NCBI GenBank assembly: GCA_037783415.1
Contig: JAZGTN010000022.1
Span: 8,096,001 to 8,160,000 of the forward strand
Reading direction: 5' to 3'
Origin: Leptasterias polaris
Taxonomy: Eukaryota; Echinodermata; Asteroidea; Forcipulatida; Asteriidae
DNA length: 64,000 nucleotides
The translations under genes were made by a program, and so were the position numbers. Below, piece by piece: positions 46,201 to 59,429 of this stretch. Numbering within the stretch: position 1 is the stretch's first letter; every line of letters begins with the position of its first letter. Below the pieces are notes generated by a model. That model was not told the DNA's origin. It saw nothing but the letters and a program-made list of their open reading frames with translations, and did not search any database.

Positions 46201-49200
46201 GTTAAAAGTGATGAAAAATACAATTTGGAGCCTATTTGATATTCTGTCTGAAATGCACTTGAACATTACCAAGCACAGTGAGATTTAAACACATTTTTAA
46301 CGTGATTTTTGTTAGAGACTTGTATGTTTTTCCCCCACTAGCATAAGGACTCTTTCTGTTGGAAAATTAGTGGATCACAAAACTGAATTTGACATTTAAG
46401 CCCCTTGCCGTGTCATAAAAGAAAATCAGATTTACACAACTTTACAATAATTATTAACATACATGAGTGGATTTGCTTTGTAATAAAACCCGATCTGATA
46501 AGTGTCTGTAGGAGAGATTGAAACATCAGCTGCCCTTGAAATACTTCAATGTTCAAGACAGTTGCGAGAATCAATTGAAATGTTCAAACTCAATCAATAT
46601 GAAGATCCGTGCATGAAGCATTGTAAATGAAGTCCGTACAAAATGTCTTCTCCTGTGGCATTTCCACCTGAAAGGATGAACTCTTGCCCTTTTAATCAAA
46701 CCATCGAGTCCAAATGTCGTTAACGTGCCTTATGGATCCCCCTTCCTTCGTCCCCGAAAACCTTAAGAGCGCCAACTCTCAGCCAAAAAAAACAAAAAAA
46801 AAGAAAAGACAAACCCCATCACAAAAACTCTGGCTCACCAAGCAAATATCATGACGATCGATAAGCGTCTCATCCCAGGCGTGCTGAACAAATGCCATAG
46901 GGTGAAGAGCTCCTGCTTGCCGGCGTGATGATCATGGGTGATCTTTGCAGTATGGCCCCGTCCCCTCTCCTTCAACGCCCCCTCTTCCACCCCATCGGGT
47001 GTTGCGTCTGGCTCGGAGGGCTTTTGAGAAGTCTCATCTTAACCCAGATGGAAGAGAACATAATCCACTTCAAGATCGAACATTATGTATGTGAACCACT
47101 GGAAATTAAACTTGATGCATTCGGACGTAAGTGTTCTTTTTAATAAAACCCACGTGCAACATTTTGCAAAGATGTTTCCCCACGACTGGTATATAAGAAT
47201 TCTACCCTTTTCTCATTAATGAACTTTCTCATTATAATGAACTTTCTCAAATAACCCAGATAAGCTGTCTTGAAAGAGCTGCTTTAGGAAAAATGTTAAA
47301 AATGTGTGAAACATTTCTCACTAGAATGTAATGACATGTCTGATTTTTTTTTTATTTAAAGGTAGGGCCTATTTATTTAAATACTTTGGTAATGGCACTT
47401 ACTAGGTTGGAATCCTTCGTTTTCCAATGCTCTTTCTGCAGGGACTTTTGAGGAACCAGACGATTCATCTTCCGTTGATAGCACATCGTCTGGTAACGGT
47501 ACCTTGTTGAACCGTGCTATACGGTGTAGTATGGCCTCCGCCTCCTTTACACGACCACGTGACATCAGCCACCTTGCAGACTCTGGTATTACCCTAGTAT
47601 AGATACATTCCTTATCAATTAACTTTTTAAGTTCATTATTGTCATTTTATTTCACTAAGATAAATATGTAGCACCGTTGACATATTTTATTTGTCTAAAA
47701 TGAAAGCGTGAATAAGACTGACAAATGTTTTTAAGATAATAAACAAATCATCAAAGAGCTTTATTACTTTTTGAGTATTTGTATGACAGAATTTGTATTA
47801 AATTTTGTATTTGTTTTTATTTTTATGGAAGTTCGCCCCAAACAAGACTAAAAGCCACTCTTGTTATTAAGGGGCTACAAGATGAAGGTAGGAATATTCC
47901 TTTAGATTGTAGGATTGAGGGAAAATGCAGCAGGCAAGGAGTTCCAAAGAGATGCAGTACGTGGAATGAAGCTGTTGGAATGGTGCATTGTTCTACATCT
48001 CAGCAAAGCAAGAGTTTGTAGATATGAAGAAGCAGAAAGCAAAAGTGTTAAATAATCTCCTTCGCTGAGGTATTGGCTCTGAATGACGTCAAAAGTACAG
48101 TTGTCGAAACGTCGGGAAAAACAAACTTACTCTTTTCAGAGCCAATAACCTCCTTAGAGAAGAGATTGTATCATGGTGTACTCTCGAAATCGGCACTTAA
48201 GGTCTAAATGTCACCGTTGAAATTAGACAAAGCATGAAACACTGTTGCATTGTATTGTAAGGCAAGATATATTTTAAAGTATCTAACAAATCCAGCTAAT
48301 GGTCTACACTTAGTATGAAAACAAATACAAATTTGAATTTAAATCCCACTTATCTATGTAGTATTATACTGAGATAGAAAGTGTGCGCACGCCCGGATAA
48401 AGAAACCTACCTCGTATGTCTGCTGCCATCAAGCGTCTCAAAGTCCCCCATTGGATAACAACAGTATCCAAATTAGCGGTTACGGCTACAGCTACGACTG
48501 CTGCTAGGGGTGTTGCTAAGAATTTCCTTCACCTTTGAATGATGCAGCGATCTTGCTGTTGCCGTAGCCGTAGCCGCCAATCAGACTCGGCCCACGGCTG
48601 TGTCCAAATTCACAGTTTATGAAGTGGCTATGGCTGACACGCCGAAAGGGCATATTCAACAATGTCACTGCAGCCAACGGCGATAGCTGTAGCCGTTTGA
48701 TTTGGACGCAGCACTAGATTCATGTTTTTTATTGAATAAGTATTAAGTATCTATGTAAAGTTTCATGATATGTTTCAAAGGTCAGACGTTACTTCAAAAA
48801 AGTGTACTACCACATTAAGTATCTTACCACCACAGTGGGATCGTAAGCAAACTTGGTAACGTTATAGCAAGCTGCAGATGCCGCCAGTCACGAAGCAGGT
48901 ACGCCAGACCGGATAATGACATGATCCCACTCGCCCAGAATAGGGTCAACAAGATACCAGCGAAGGCTCGCTTAGACGGGGAGAACATCTCGGTTACCAT
49001 CACGTATGATGTAATATCTACACCCTACAGGGGGAAACAGACGAGGAGAACCAATGAGGTCTATTATAAAACATAATCTATCCCTGAGCTGTGTTGAGAG
49101 ATTTGTGACAACTTGCGTTTAGAAGCCATTTTCAATCCCCAAAACGCGTGTTAGCACACCGGGTGCCTGACTAGACTAGGCCTTATACACATTGGGTTGT

Positions 49201-50887
49201 GGTACATTTGGACCAAAAGCGGCATTCGGCTACGTGACCAAAGAAAAATGATCCCTTCATGTCACAACTCCCTCAATACACACCTCTGGTCTATCCGTGA
49301 GAGACTTTAAGCTGCTAGATGGAAGTAGACAATAGACACCGAATACATTTCCGACGTACTTCTGGACGTGCGGGGATTTTCGAAAACATTGTCTTTACCC
49401 GGCAACTCTACCGCCACCTAGTTTCTCAAAATCTCGAATTGAAAATCACAGAGGAGCCAAATTACAGAAAGCTTTTATGAGTATAAACTGAATATAAACC
49501 ACACCTTATACTACAACTTATGAACCGTCACGTTGTGTGGGTGGTACCACTTGCTCCGTAATACCTGTTCGATAACACCAACGAAGAATCTAACCGCCAT
49601 GAAGCCGTACAGGTTGCCCGTAAAAGCCACTCCGACACCGAAGGCGACCTGAGCCCAGAGGGACAAGAAGAAGACGGGACGGCGTCCGTATCGATCGGAT
49701 AAATGACCGAAGAGAAGAGAGCCTACCATCACGCCTGTCATGAACACTGTCTGTGATAATTCTACGGAGGCATCCTTACCACAGACGAGGTTCCACTACG
49801 GATAAAGGGGAACTATACATTATTTTAGCCTGTATAAAACATTTACGTCCAATGTGACGTAATAACGTGCGTTTAGGTTACGTTTATTTCTGACATAATT
49901 TAAGTTTACGTTACGTTTACTTCGGACGTAATGTGCATTAATGTTGCAATTGTTCCATACAGAACGAAGAGTGTGAAGTAGTCGGAGAGGGAAGCGCAAC
50001 GCAATCGGTTTATGGTCGCGCTACATCCATTGGGACTGAGTGCAAGACAACTCATTTGCAAACACACAGTATCGTGCACAAACGCAACACAAATCACATC
50101 AGCGCGTGGTAAAGCATTTCCCAGTTAATATGATGCAGTTTTGAGTAGGGGCAGAATACACCAAAGTTAGGACATACTCATCATGTGTGCATTTTTGAAA
50201 AATTTCTTGATGCGTACTTTTACGTGACAACAAGTGAGTTATTGAATTGCTGGTATAATGAGGTCACATACAACCTATATGTATTTTTCTTTCATAAAAG
50301 TGTTATGAAATACACAAAAGAACATGAAGTCAAAACCCTTACTTGCAATCCATAAAAGTAAAAAGCATAAGCGTGTCCGATTATATAGTTTTATAAAATA
50401 ATTATGAAACCACTTGGAGGTCAAGCCAGTAACATCGCTTACGGCAGTGTCACTCATTACTATGCATTACATAACATATTATTTAACACTGCAATGTATG
50501 AAAGTGCAATGAGCATAAATATTACAGTCACTGATTCAGGGCATGTCCCACCTCTGTAACTATTGTGTTGCCATAATAAGTAGAATCATACATCCATCCG
50601 TCACCACATGGTTCAGTCGCATTATCTACAGAAACATTCACATATTGTTCGCATTGCGAGATCTTCACCGACCCACCGCCGTCTCCATCAGACTCCGGCA
50701 TCACCGACTCCTCGGGCTGATCATCTGAGGGACCATCGCATCGATAGTTCGGCACTGCACCAAGAAACGATATGGCGAGCATGTGCCATGCTGACGGGAC
50801 TTGTCCGGCCAGGCAAATTAGGATGTAGATGAGAGTTTGAAAGCGACCAAAATCACCCAGGAAAACAAGCACTTGGTCTAGTTCCAT
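43212..50887 (-). CDS. SLC22-type organic ion transporter, complete, ten exons
   Basis: Major facilitator superfamily, organic cation/anion transporter group: polyspecific plasma-membrane carrier of small organic ions. Substrate cannot be told from sequence. Exons (minus): 50887-50552, 49795-49565, 49024-48828, 47593-47403, 47037-46839, 45743-45609, 45166-45081, 44453-44333, 43739-43667, 43376-43212. All have GT-AG borders and matching phase. The sum is 1734 nt, or 577 aa, normal for SLC22. Family landmarks: the start [18 protein letters not shown], a first extracellular loop with cysteines and N-glycosylation sites (NVS, NAT), TIVTE-WNLVC across junction 1, the MFS motif [49 protein letters not shown], and [20 protein letters not shown] then YPTVVR. 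The C-terminus is acidic and cytoplasmic ([14 protein letters not shown]). Twelve membrane spans are expected. Introns contain repeats but leave all exons intact. Confidence 0.95.
43852..44072. repeat. Dispersed 'tgacccgg' repeat, copy 3
   Basis: Third copy of the family also at 3395 and 29578. Here it includes both 'cttccgggtc' and the 'gggagtttttagagtgcag' end. It lies in an intron of the SLC22 gene. Confidence 0.6.
45505..45575 (-). pseudogene. Partial duplicate of SLC22 exon 6 with its splice donor
   Basis: About 70 bp matching the 3' end of exon 6 and the start of its intron (45603-45675), about 98 bp away in the same orientation. On the minus strand it reads NFFL-GTAEI and then a stop where the real exon reads [13 protein letters not shown]. 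It has no acceptor of its own and would not code. Confidence 0.75.
48071..48155 (+). repeat. Inverted-repeat element with CGAAACGTC core
   Basis: A 12-bp perfect stem, 'tattggctctga' against 'tcagagccaata', encloses 'atgacgtc...tgtcgaaacgtc'. It lies in an SLC22 intron (exons 3-4). Possibly a Penelope-like or ribozyme-bearing remnant. Confidence 0.5.
48430..48720. repeat. GC-rich 'gtagccg' repeat
   Basis: Contains several copies of 'ggctacggcta' and 'gctgtagccg' in both orientations and begins with a block ('tgctgccatcaagcgtct') shared with about 35515. It resembles the GCTGTGGC-rich stretch at 5815-5960. It lies in an SLC22 intron. Confidence 0.4.
49165..49305. repeat. Dispersed repeat D, copy 2
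   Basis: Second copy of the 13543-13690 repeat, in the same orientation, in an SLC22 intron between exons 2 and 3. Confidence 0.55.
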
Positions 50888-50935
50888 AGCAAGATCTATA
50901 GCTCAATAGTGTACTAGTTGTGTGTTCGTGGTGGC

Positions 50936-50953
50936 TTGTATAGTATATATAGG
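50936..50953 (-). promoter_or_regulatory. Candidate TATA box of the SLC22 gene
   Basis: On the minus strand 'cctatatatactata' lies about 50-65 bases upstream of the ATG at 50887. This would place transcription start near 50915 with a short 5' leader. Position and sequence only; no other core element was identified. Confidence 0.4.
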
Positions 50954-51364
50954 TATGGTTCAAGATAAACATAGCCGCACGTGTGGATAGTGTTACGTTA
51001 CTCTTTATTAGAGCAACCTTTGACCCTAAGAGGTCATCTATGATACAGAGATATCAAATATTGATAAGCTGTTTATGTATTTTACGGTTTTGTGTGTGTT
51101 AGTAAGCAAACCAAGATTACGACGTGACGCAAACATCATTCGTATAGGCTAGGGCAATCAGCTATACGGCTTGCTTGGGAATTATTGCGTTATTCAAAGA
51201 CTTGTATATCAAAAGTATCTTAAAAGTTATTTTGTTTTTTACTAACAACAAATACTTCGAGAAAATCTTCGCTAATATCAACCAATCACAATTGTTCAGG
51301 ACAACCATTTTCCAGAAAACTATCTTGCCTTCGGGGATTATTTTTACACTTTAAAACCACTCTG

Positions 51365-51890
51365 AGACGGCAAACCAGTACAAACTTCCAAAAATTATTA
51401 TTGAAGTCCTGAGACAGCAAGCCAGTACAAACTTCCATAAAGAGGATTCTTGAAGTCCTGAGACGGCAAGTCAGTACAAACTTCCAGCAGAGAGTTCTTG
51501 AAGTCCTGAGACGGCAAGCCAGTACAAACTTCCAGCAAGTCAGGACTCTTAAAGTCAGGAAATCTAAAAAATATCCTTGTTTCGGGATTCGCGCACCACT
51601 TAAAACCCTCAAACGCTAGACCTGAGACGGCAAGTCAGTACAAATTTCTAGCAGAGGGTTCTTGAAGTCCTGAGACGGCAAGTCAGTACAAACTTCTAGC
51701 AGAGAGTTCTTGAAGTCCTGAGACGGCAAGCTAGTACAAACTTCCAGCAGAGGGTTTTGAAGTCCTGAGACGGCAAGCCAGTACAAACTTCTAGCAAGTC
51801 AGGACTCTTGAAGTCAGGAAATCTCAAAGTATCCTTGTGTTTCGGGATTCGCGCACCACTTTAAACCCTCAAACGCTAGACCTGTTTCAG
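51365..51890. repeat. 48-bp tandem repeat inside a larger duplication
   Basis: Units of about 48 bp ('cctgagacggcaagtcagta' then 'caaacttccagcagag..ttcttgaagt') are repeated three to four times. The array plus its flank ending 'gggattcgcgcaccact..aaaccctcaaacgctagacct' is then duplicated once (about 51365-51622 and 51623-51890). Confidence 0.8.
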
Positions 51891-54025
51891 AACTATAGTA
51901 CGTTAACGTAGCACCTTGTCAAACATGCTTGACACATTTAATTAAAAAGTTAAGAGGGCTTGTTTCGCAATTCCTAACCACATAAACTGTCGGCAAGACA
52001 TCAAAAGTACCAGCCTCTTGGTGAACAGATGTTTTCAATCATTTCTCTGTGGGCCTCAGACTTGTGGCGACCTTGCGCCCGACTTGCAGTGTCATTGACA
52101 TTAACCAGTTGGCCATTACTTTGTACACAAACATATCTGACATTTTGTGTACAGGAGAAATGAGTTGGGTTTTTTGCTCCGCCCACTCTGACCAAGTCAC
52201 GGACCCCTGTTGATTGACACCCCTTTCAGACTGTGTGTAATGGTACAGGGGTGGATATCATGTAGTATGGTATGGCTAGTATTTACCACGTGCTTACGGT
52301 AATGTTTTTCTTGATTTGGGAAGAGCATGTTTGACCACGTCTCAGGTTCGAGGGTTACACAGGATGCCGGAATATTAGAGCGAAACCCCTTTTACATTGA
52401 CCCACTTTTTAAATTCACTTGACCACCACAAAGGGGAAATGTTTAATGTCTTCTTAGCAAAGTTAAAGAAAAGCACAACAAAATTGCAAGAGGCAATTAC
52501 AGTAGCTGAGTATTTTCACTGGTTCCTATAAGCTGTGAGGTTTTGGACATCTTTCCCGATGGGGTGGTTGAAACGCATCGGGGTGCACCACACTAAATAG
52601 AGAGAAAATCATGCGCCGAGCCTTATCAGTAAAAATAATGTAGATCAACAACTTTTTCTGTAAATCAAAGATCGAGATTTTCAGGATATTGTGCCCCTTG
52701 GTTTATTGACTTTTTACCTGTGGAGCATTTTGGGTGCACTAACCTTATGAAAAACGTATGGCAATCTTCTCAAGAAGGTGTCTGGCCACTTACTCGTTCA
52801 AGGGGTTTTTCATTTTGGATGAGCATAGCTCAACATTCTACGGCTAAACAACTAAAAGTGAAAATAGCAAAATAAGTTTAGTTGCCAGCAAACGTTTGAT
52901 TTGATTTCAAGGCTAAAAGACTCATTGTGAGTAATTTTGAATATTAAGCATTTAGCATTGATTGATATGGGAAGCTTTGGTGCATCCATCGAGGACCGCT
53001 GCGCGGGTAAATTGTGCCAACCCTCATCTGACAAACCATAGAAACTCAACTGACTGAAACTTCAGCAAAAAAAGCTTTACATACAGAGTGTGGACCTGAG
53101 AAGAAAAGAAGTCCACATAATGTAGGGACTTGAAACACTATGTGGACTTACACACTCGTCAGTGTGCTCATATGGTACCTTAGGATACCTAAAACAAAAA
53201 AGGAAAACAAAAGGTGTCCATACGCGAATTCTAAAGACTGGTGTGCTCCCCAAGAATTGTTGTGTACAAAGTCTATTGGAAAATGTTAAGTACGGGGACA
53301 AAGGAAAGAACGAAAGTTGTCTCCACAGGGATGTATATTTGAGAATTTGTGTTTTTTACAGTGTTGAAGAATCGGTTTATCTTAAGTGCACATAAAAAAG
53401 AAAACACCGACAAAGTTGTGCACTTCCGTAAAAGTGAAACAAAACACACGCACAGTTAAGTTATGTGCATCAAGGTGAAAAGGTGCATAACACTGAAATT
53501 CCTTTTTCTTGAAAGAATGGGGAGCAAGGATCATGGGGGTTATCAGGAATACACTTTGCACTCTCCGTGAGTGAGTGTTGACACTATGGTGTTGATGGTA
53601 GAGGTGAGAAGGCCGTCTTGATGATGCAAACAGTGTCAAGGATAATATGAACTTGAGAAAACAAAGGACTGTATTAATATAAAGGCATTTCTTAAAAGGG
53701 CACAGCAGCAGTGCGGAAGGATCGAGGGTGCTGATATTCGGTACCTTATGGAGACCATGGACAAAACAAGGGAAGGATGTTAAGTGCAGGGACAAAGGAA
53801 AGAACAAAAGATTGCTCCACAGGGATGATTTTTGAGAATGTGTGCATGACAGCAGTGTGTGTCCTTTTACATATCAACTCGTATTTGTTGGGTCCATTTG
53901 TCATTACACTTGAAGAAATATACCAACATCTTTGATTTTCTTTTCAATTCATGCATCGCGTTAATTTCATTACACTTATGTTAGTTGAGGTTTGCATATT
54001 CATGAGAACTTATCTGACGTCAAAG
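51891..54025. other. No gene seen; old repeats
   Basis: Contains a diverged copy of the repeat at about 35130-35575 (here 52620-53010, sharing 'tgccccttggttta.tgactttt' and 'aagtttagttgccagcaaac'). It also has a direct duplication, 53276-53348 and 53770-53842 ('gggacaaaggaaagaac', 'ctccacagggatg'). Confidence 0.5.
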
Positions 54026-54029
54026 CACG

Positions 54030-54290
54030 AGCAAGAGCAACGCAAGCTCTTCTGGCGGAGTCACCGGAGTGTGGGTTCGACTCCTGGTCGCCACACTTGT
54101 TTCATTGAGCAAAACAATTGGCTATAATTTCTTCTCTAAACCCAGAAGTAACTGAGTGCCTGCATGGGTAAATTGTTGACGTGAGTTATTAGCACCGGTG
54201 CTGCATACTCCAAAGGAGCTGAGATGGTTTCAGGGGTGCTTCGGGCCCAATGAACAGGGGTAATAGTAGTGTAAGGCGCTTTGGGCCTAA
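54030..54290 (+). repeat. tRNA-derived SINE, family T2, copy 1
   Basis: tRNA-like 3' half with B-box 'gggttcgactcc', followed by a body containing 'gctgcatactccaaaggagc' and 'tgagatggtttcagg', and ending near 'taaggcgcttt'. A reverse copy is at 55795-56090. Confidence 0.75.
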
Positions 54291-54825
54291 ATGGCTTGAA
54301 AAAGTGCATAAATAATGAAAAATATTGTTACAGTTGTTTGGTGTATTGAACTTGATTTCATTCCAAGTATTGCCATTACTTGCATATAATTTCCACGTCG
54401 ACAAAACACCGTATAAACGGTCAACATTTTGAAGAAAGCTCAACCAATAATTGCTTGAGCAAGGTGCTGGCCTTGACATTTGGAAGCAAGAAAACAGTCA
54501 AACTTCTTTGAAAGTAAACTTATATACAGCCTTGACATTGACTCTGATCGCATTAAATTCTACATTATTGCAGGATCAGACACTGCGTTGTTGTATCAAG
54601 CTATAACGTTCGAGGGGTGAACAAGATCGCGCCCTGTATTATTATGTGCACTCTAAAAATGAGTTCAAGGTTGTAAAATGTTTGTTCTCAACATTGTCAG
54701 GCAACACTCCTGCATGGAAAACACTGGTGCAAAGAACACATGATTTATAAAACAAACTCTTCCAGGGCAACACCTCGTTCCCAAAAGTGGAAAATCTCGA
54801 AGCGCCTCCATTTTCCCAGCTCACC

Positions 54826-55015
54826 TTGCTTTATAGTGACCAGAGGGATGATCCGGTGCGCTGTTCGGTAGAAGGAGGTTGTCCAAGGGCTCCCCATAAT
54901 GGCTACCCATTAAAAAAAAGAAAAATTGTAGAATTTGCGATAAAAATAACCTCACATGAACTTTAGATCTACCCGGCGAAAGAGATTGACGAAGCAGAAG
55001 GTGTGAATTAACGCG
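54826..55015 (-). other. Two exon-like segments of unknown gene
   Basis: On the minus strand, about 54905-54826 has a pyrimidine-rich acceptor and a 'gtgagc' donor and reads HYGEPLDNLLLPNSAPDHPS. A segment ending near 54957 before 'gtgagg' reads GLAVALIHTFCFVNLF in a matching phase. No start, further exon or family match was found, so this may be chance. Confidence 0.25.
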
Positions 55016-55794
55016 ACAGCCAGCCCAGTCTGTGGTTTGATCTTTTTGGGGGGTATCCCGAAACCGCATTATGGTTTTTATCTTGCTGGCAGGCGGTCTT
55101 GGATTTTGCGATACCGCGGAGCAGCGCCCCCGTTCTTCGTTCGTAGATAAGTTTATTTTAAAAGAAGTTATACTGTTTTCTTGCTTCCAAAAACCAATTT
55201 AATGTTACATGTCCACAGGCTAAATAGTTAGGACTTACAAAAGCTATCACTGCACAGTTCCTTTGATATCAAACAAGATCAATAGGAACAGGCAAATGTT
55301 TTTTTCCCAATGGTCCCTAAAATGGCCATTCGGTGTGGTAGTAATGTTTTTACCCACCTATGCACTTGATAAACTAAACACATGGGAGCTTTCTCGGAAT
55401 GTCCCATTTTCTTCTCTCTCAAGTTCACGCGGGAATAAGGGTCAATGGTCTACTTTTCCAAGTGGGGCTTCTGCTGGCTTCGAGTGTAATGGGAACTCCG
55501 AGTATGTTTACGAGTATAGGAACAACTCAAGTTTAGTTCTGTGTCCCCATTTCTAGCGAAGATTTCTTGCTCGCCTGGGTTTGTGTATATTATAGACAGG
55601 ACTAGTCTATACAGTATTGGCTCGTCTACATATTCAGGTCTTGTGTAGACTAAACGAGAAGTGTCTGTGCGTGTAGCTAGTCAGTTAATTACCAGTCTAG
55701 TTGTAGAAAGGGGCATCATCATGGAAATGAAAAATCTCTGATGTAGTTACGCAGATTTTGTTAATCAACACCCTCATTTCTCACTGATGTTAGG

Positions 55795-56090
55795 CATTTA
55801 TAAACGTTGCATCGTAGCGCCTTAAGCTATTACTACCTCTGTGCATTTGGTCCTCAAGCATTCCTGAAACCATCTCAGCTCCTTTGGAGTATGCAGCATC
55901 GGTAGCCGCGCCCAAGTAGCTAATCATTCACATCAACAATCTGTACCCTCGCAGGTACCCATTTACTCCTGGGTGATGGGCGCGAAGCAATTACAGTTAA
56001 GTCACCTGCCTAGGTTTGTGTCACGACCGGGATTCAAACCCCTCTCTGATGACTCAGCCATCAGAACTTGAGTTTAATGCTCGGCTGCGA
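55795..56090 (-). repeat. tRNA-derived SINE, family T2, copy 2
   Basis: Reverse orientation. It shares with copy 1 the perfect 30-base core around 'ctgcatactccaaaggagct' and the tRNA-like head with B-box 'gggtttgaatcccgg'. It includes 'caggagtaaatgggtacctg', a more complete body than copy 1. Confidence 0.8.
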
Positions 56091-56735
56091 AAATCTTTGA
56101 TACATTTTAATTAAAACAGTGGTATTTAAAATCATACTTAATAAAATAACAATTCAAAACTAATTTGATTTGCGGTCACAATTTTGAGAAAAAAGGAAAG
56201 TTCACTTTTGAGTGAAGCGGTCATGAAACTAAACCATTGGGGCAACCACTTATCGTTCGCGGAGGACACCGTGACGGCATTACAGTCACACTCAACAACT
56301 CAATTTCAGCGTGCCCATCAAAAAGGCGCGAAGTCTGACGGGAAAGGAGCTAAAAAGTATGGTTGTTGCACTGATGAGTAGATAGGGGGGGAAAAATCAT
56401 GTGCATGAGAAACATTTGCTAAAATAGAATATGCCCGAGGTGTATGTTCAATAATAAAAACATCAGCTATATAGACCGCAGACGAAGGCAAATTGAACCC
56501 AACTGCTAAAAGAGGGTCAGGGGTTCAACCATGGTATCGAGTGTTGATCCGGGGTCCGGCCGAGGAGCATCAGACTAATCCACACCTTAATCCCCTCATG
56601 AATGACTCGCTAAACCCATCGGTTCTATATCAAGGCCGCAAAACCCAGGGAATATTTAATTTTGTTGATACTTTTGTTGCACATTGTCAAGTTTCTGGAC
56701 GTATTGTCGTTGGTTTTTATAGCACAAAGGAAGTT

Positions 56736-56810
56736 ATTTGTTGCTGTTGTTTCTGTTTGTTGTTGTTGTCGCCGTCGTTGTTGTTGCTGTCGTCGTTGTT
56801 GTTGTTTTAA
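56736..56810. repeat. GTT/GTC trinucleotide microsatellite
   Basis: Interrupted runs of GTT with GTC and GCC, the reverse-complement type of the tract at 681. Open frames through it are not genes. Confidence 0.85.
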
Positions 56811-57705
56811 CTGGAATTTAACTGTCATTGTCTTCAAAGCTCATTCACTTATCAATTCAATTTAACATATTTGTTAATCTTCATGACCAGCATGAAATTG
56901 CTTTTTTGTTTTGTACAAAAAACATGAAATAAAAATATAAGCGGAAAATCAACACACACAAAAATACAAAGTATAAACTGGTATAAATTCAACTGATACT
57001 TCAAGATGTAAAACATAGTTTTAAAGGCCTGAGGTCTCTACCCTACAGCAGAGTCTACGGCAAAATGACAACGTAACATACATATACAAGTATACTGGTA
57101 TAACAGAAGTAGTCAAAGGGTAGTCGCTTCTAAAATGTGAATGAATTTCAATTATAGCCTAACCTCAACAAACGAAGACAAGCTGAATCCTAAGAGACTT
57201 TGTGAAATAAAGAAAATTATCATAATAACGTTGTTACATTCTATGGAATCGGTAACTAAGAAACTAGTTTTTCAATCTGAGACCTAACTCAATAATACAT
57301 ATTTTGTATTTAAATGTCAATTTCGATAAAAGGCCTAATTGCGCTCATGTAGATAAACAGACCAAGGGTAATTCAACATTCTTTGAAGTCGCAAGCTCGA
57401 AATTCCAGGAATTTTCACAGGTTGATTCGATGTATATTTCTTGAAAGATTGAGAGTTGAATGAACTCTTCCACGGGAACCTTTAGTCACAATTTTATAAA
57501 ACTAAATTGGAACTCCTTGGAGTAAAATCAGCGTTGGTACGTCGAATGGTTTCAGGGGCAAGCTTTTGCATAGTTAAATCAGGGAAGGCAAACACCCAAA
57601 CACAATTATCATTGAAATGGGTGGCACGAGGAATGTCTTTGCAAACCATGTGATGTAGCAGCATTATTGTAATAGTCCGAGGAATTTTAATTTAGTATTA
57701 ATATA

Positions 57706-58342
57706 CAGGGTGGTGCAAATAGAGAAACCCCCCACTTTTGACAGCAATTTTCACCTGCTTGTTAACCATTTATCAAAAATTAAGTTTAATGGTATTTGAA
57801 TATTGATCTTTAAACATAAGCGCGAAAAAAGTTATTGCAAAATACATATGTTGTCTCTGGGATATGCTAACATTTTATGTGGAAAACCTGTTTGTTATCG
57901 GACTGGTTTCGCTTGACAAAACTGAATTTGATTTGAAGAAAAAAATGCTACACTTCAAACAATAATATAGTTACTTAAATTTGTATTTTTCACGAGTTTA
58001 TTAAAATAATATCATCAAAACATTTAGTTAAAGTATATTAAGACAAGTTTTTACCTTTTCGTCTTGAGTGTTCCATGTTTCCTACGATTAATCGACGTGC
58101 ATGTTTACATTTATCAACTTTAGATAAGCAACTGACTGTCCATATAGAGGTCATCAAAACAGGTTTGCCAAATGGAATTTTTAAACTACCATATCTCAGA
58201 GACACAATTTGCATTTGCAATTTCATTTTTTCCTCAATACTGTTTAAGGATCAATATCTTAATACCATTAACTTTTGAAATATGCTCAACAAGTACGTGA
58301 AAATGCTGTCAAGGGTGGTTCCTTCTGTTTGCAACACCCTTG
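57706..58342. mobile_element. TIR element of 640 bp, 'cagggtggtgcaaa' ends
   Basis: The left end 'agggtggtgcaaatagagaa' with inner 'gacagcaattttcac' is mirrored on the right by 'gtgaaaatgctgtc' and 'gtttgcaacaccct'. The inverted arms run inward for more than 100 bp. The interior has no transposase. Superfamily not assigned. Confidence 0.8.
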
Positions 58343-59429
58343 AGAGACTATGGCAAGTCACTGTACAGAAATTATTCAAATTTAACTGGCACGTGGCTTA
58401 TTGCGAATGTCTTTCCTGTTATCGAAACAATTTTTCTATGTTGTTTGACTCTTTATTTTTCAAATTAAATCTGTTTTCGGGGTTGCTCTTTGGACCGAAA
58501 CGTCGCTTCCACATATAATGTTTTCTCGAAAATGTTCTCATAAAGTGAAACAGCATTTGACGCTCTAAAGTGATTACAGACACCACGCAACGCGGCAACG
58601 ATGACGTCATGTTTAGAGTTCTAAGTAGAAGCCAGACAGACAGACACCGAGCTGTGACAATCATCACCTGTCCCGACCATGTCCCGTCGGATCTTGATTT
58701 ATTACTGATCTGTTTTATGTCGGCGAAGGGGGTTGAAACCTGGAGACGTCGATCCCGCCAACTGGAGTGTGGGACTCGGGTCAGGAAGGGCCCTTCACCC
58801 CTATACATGAGATGACCCACATCACAACGCTGGTATTGTTCGCCCTCTGATCGACCCTTACATCTCATTTGATTTAAACCCTTTATCCCACTTATAAAGG
58901 TTCCCTATAAAAATACGCAATACTATTGATATCAGTCCTCAATGTTAAAAAAGCACCAGGCTAATGTACCATACAATCAAGCCTAGGTTTAAATTGAAAA
59001 TAAAGCATAGCTGCCCAACCATAAGACATATCGACAAAACAACATGCGCTTTCAAAACGCCAGACTTATTACAAGATAACACCTCTTCCAACCCTGTGTG
59101 TAACACCAAGCCGCAATTTTAATGGAAAATAAGCATAGCTGCAACAATCGACAAGAAAACAACCAGCTTTTTCAAAACACTAGACTTTTTACAAGATGTC
59201 ACCTTTTCTGACCCTAGCAGTAAACACATCTGAAAACAGTCTGACACCTTGCAGTACAAGGTATTCCCAACTTCAAGTGTTACGCCTACACTGGAACCTC
59301 GACGAATATGATAACGTAAGAAGGGTCTGCAGTCCATCCTTCAGCAACACCTCGGTCATACTTTGTACAAACAATCTAAACATTGTAAACATAAAGATTT
59401 GAAAAATATTTTGTTACAAAATTACTACT

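Noticed and set aside
58419..58868. 149-codon minus-strand frame
   Set aside because: No recognisable domain or splice pattern. It ends beside the TIR element and has a composition like random sequence.
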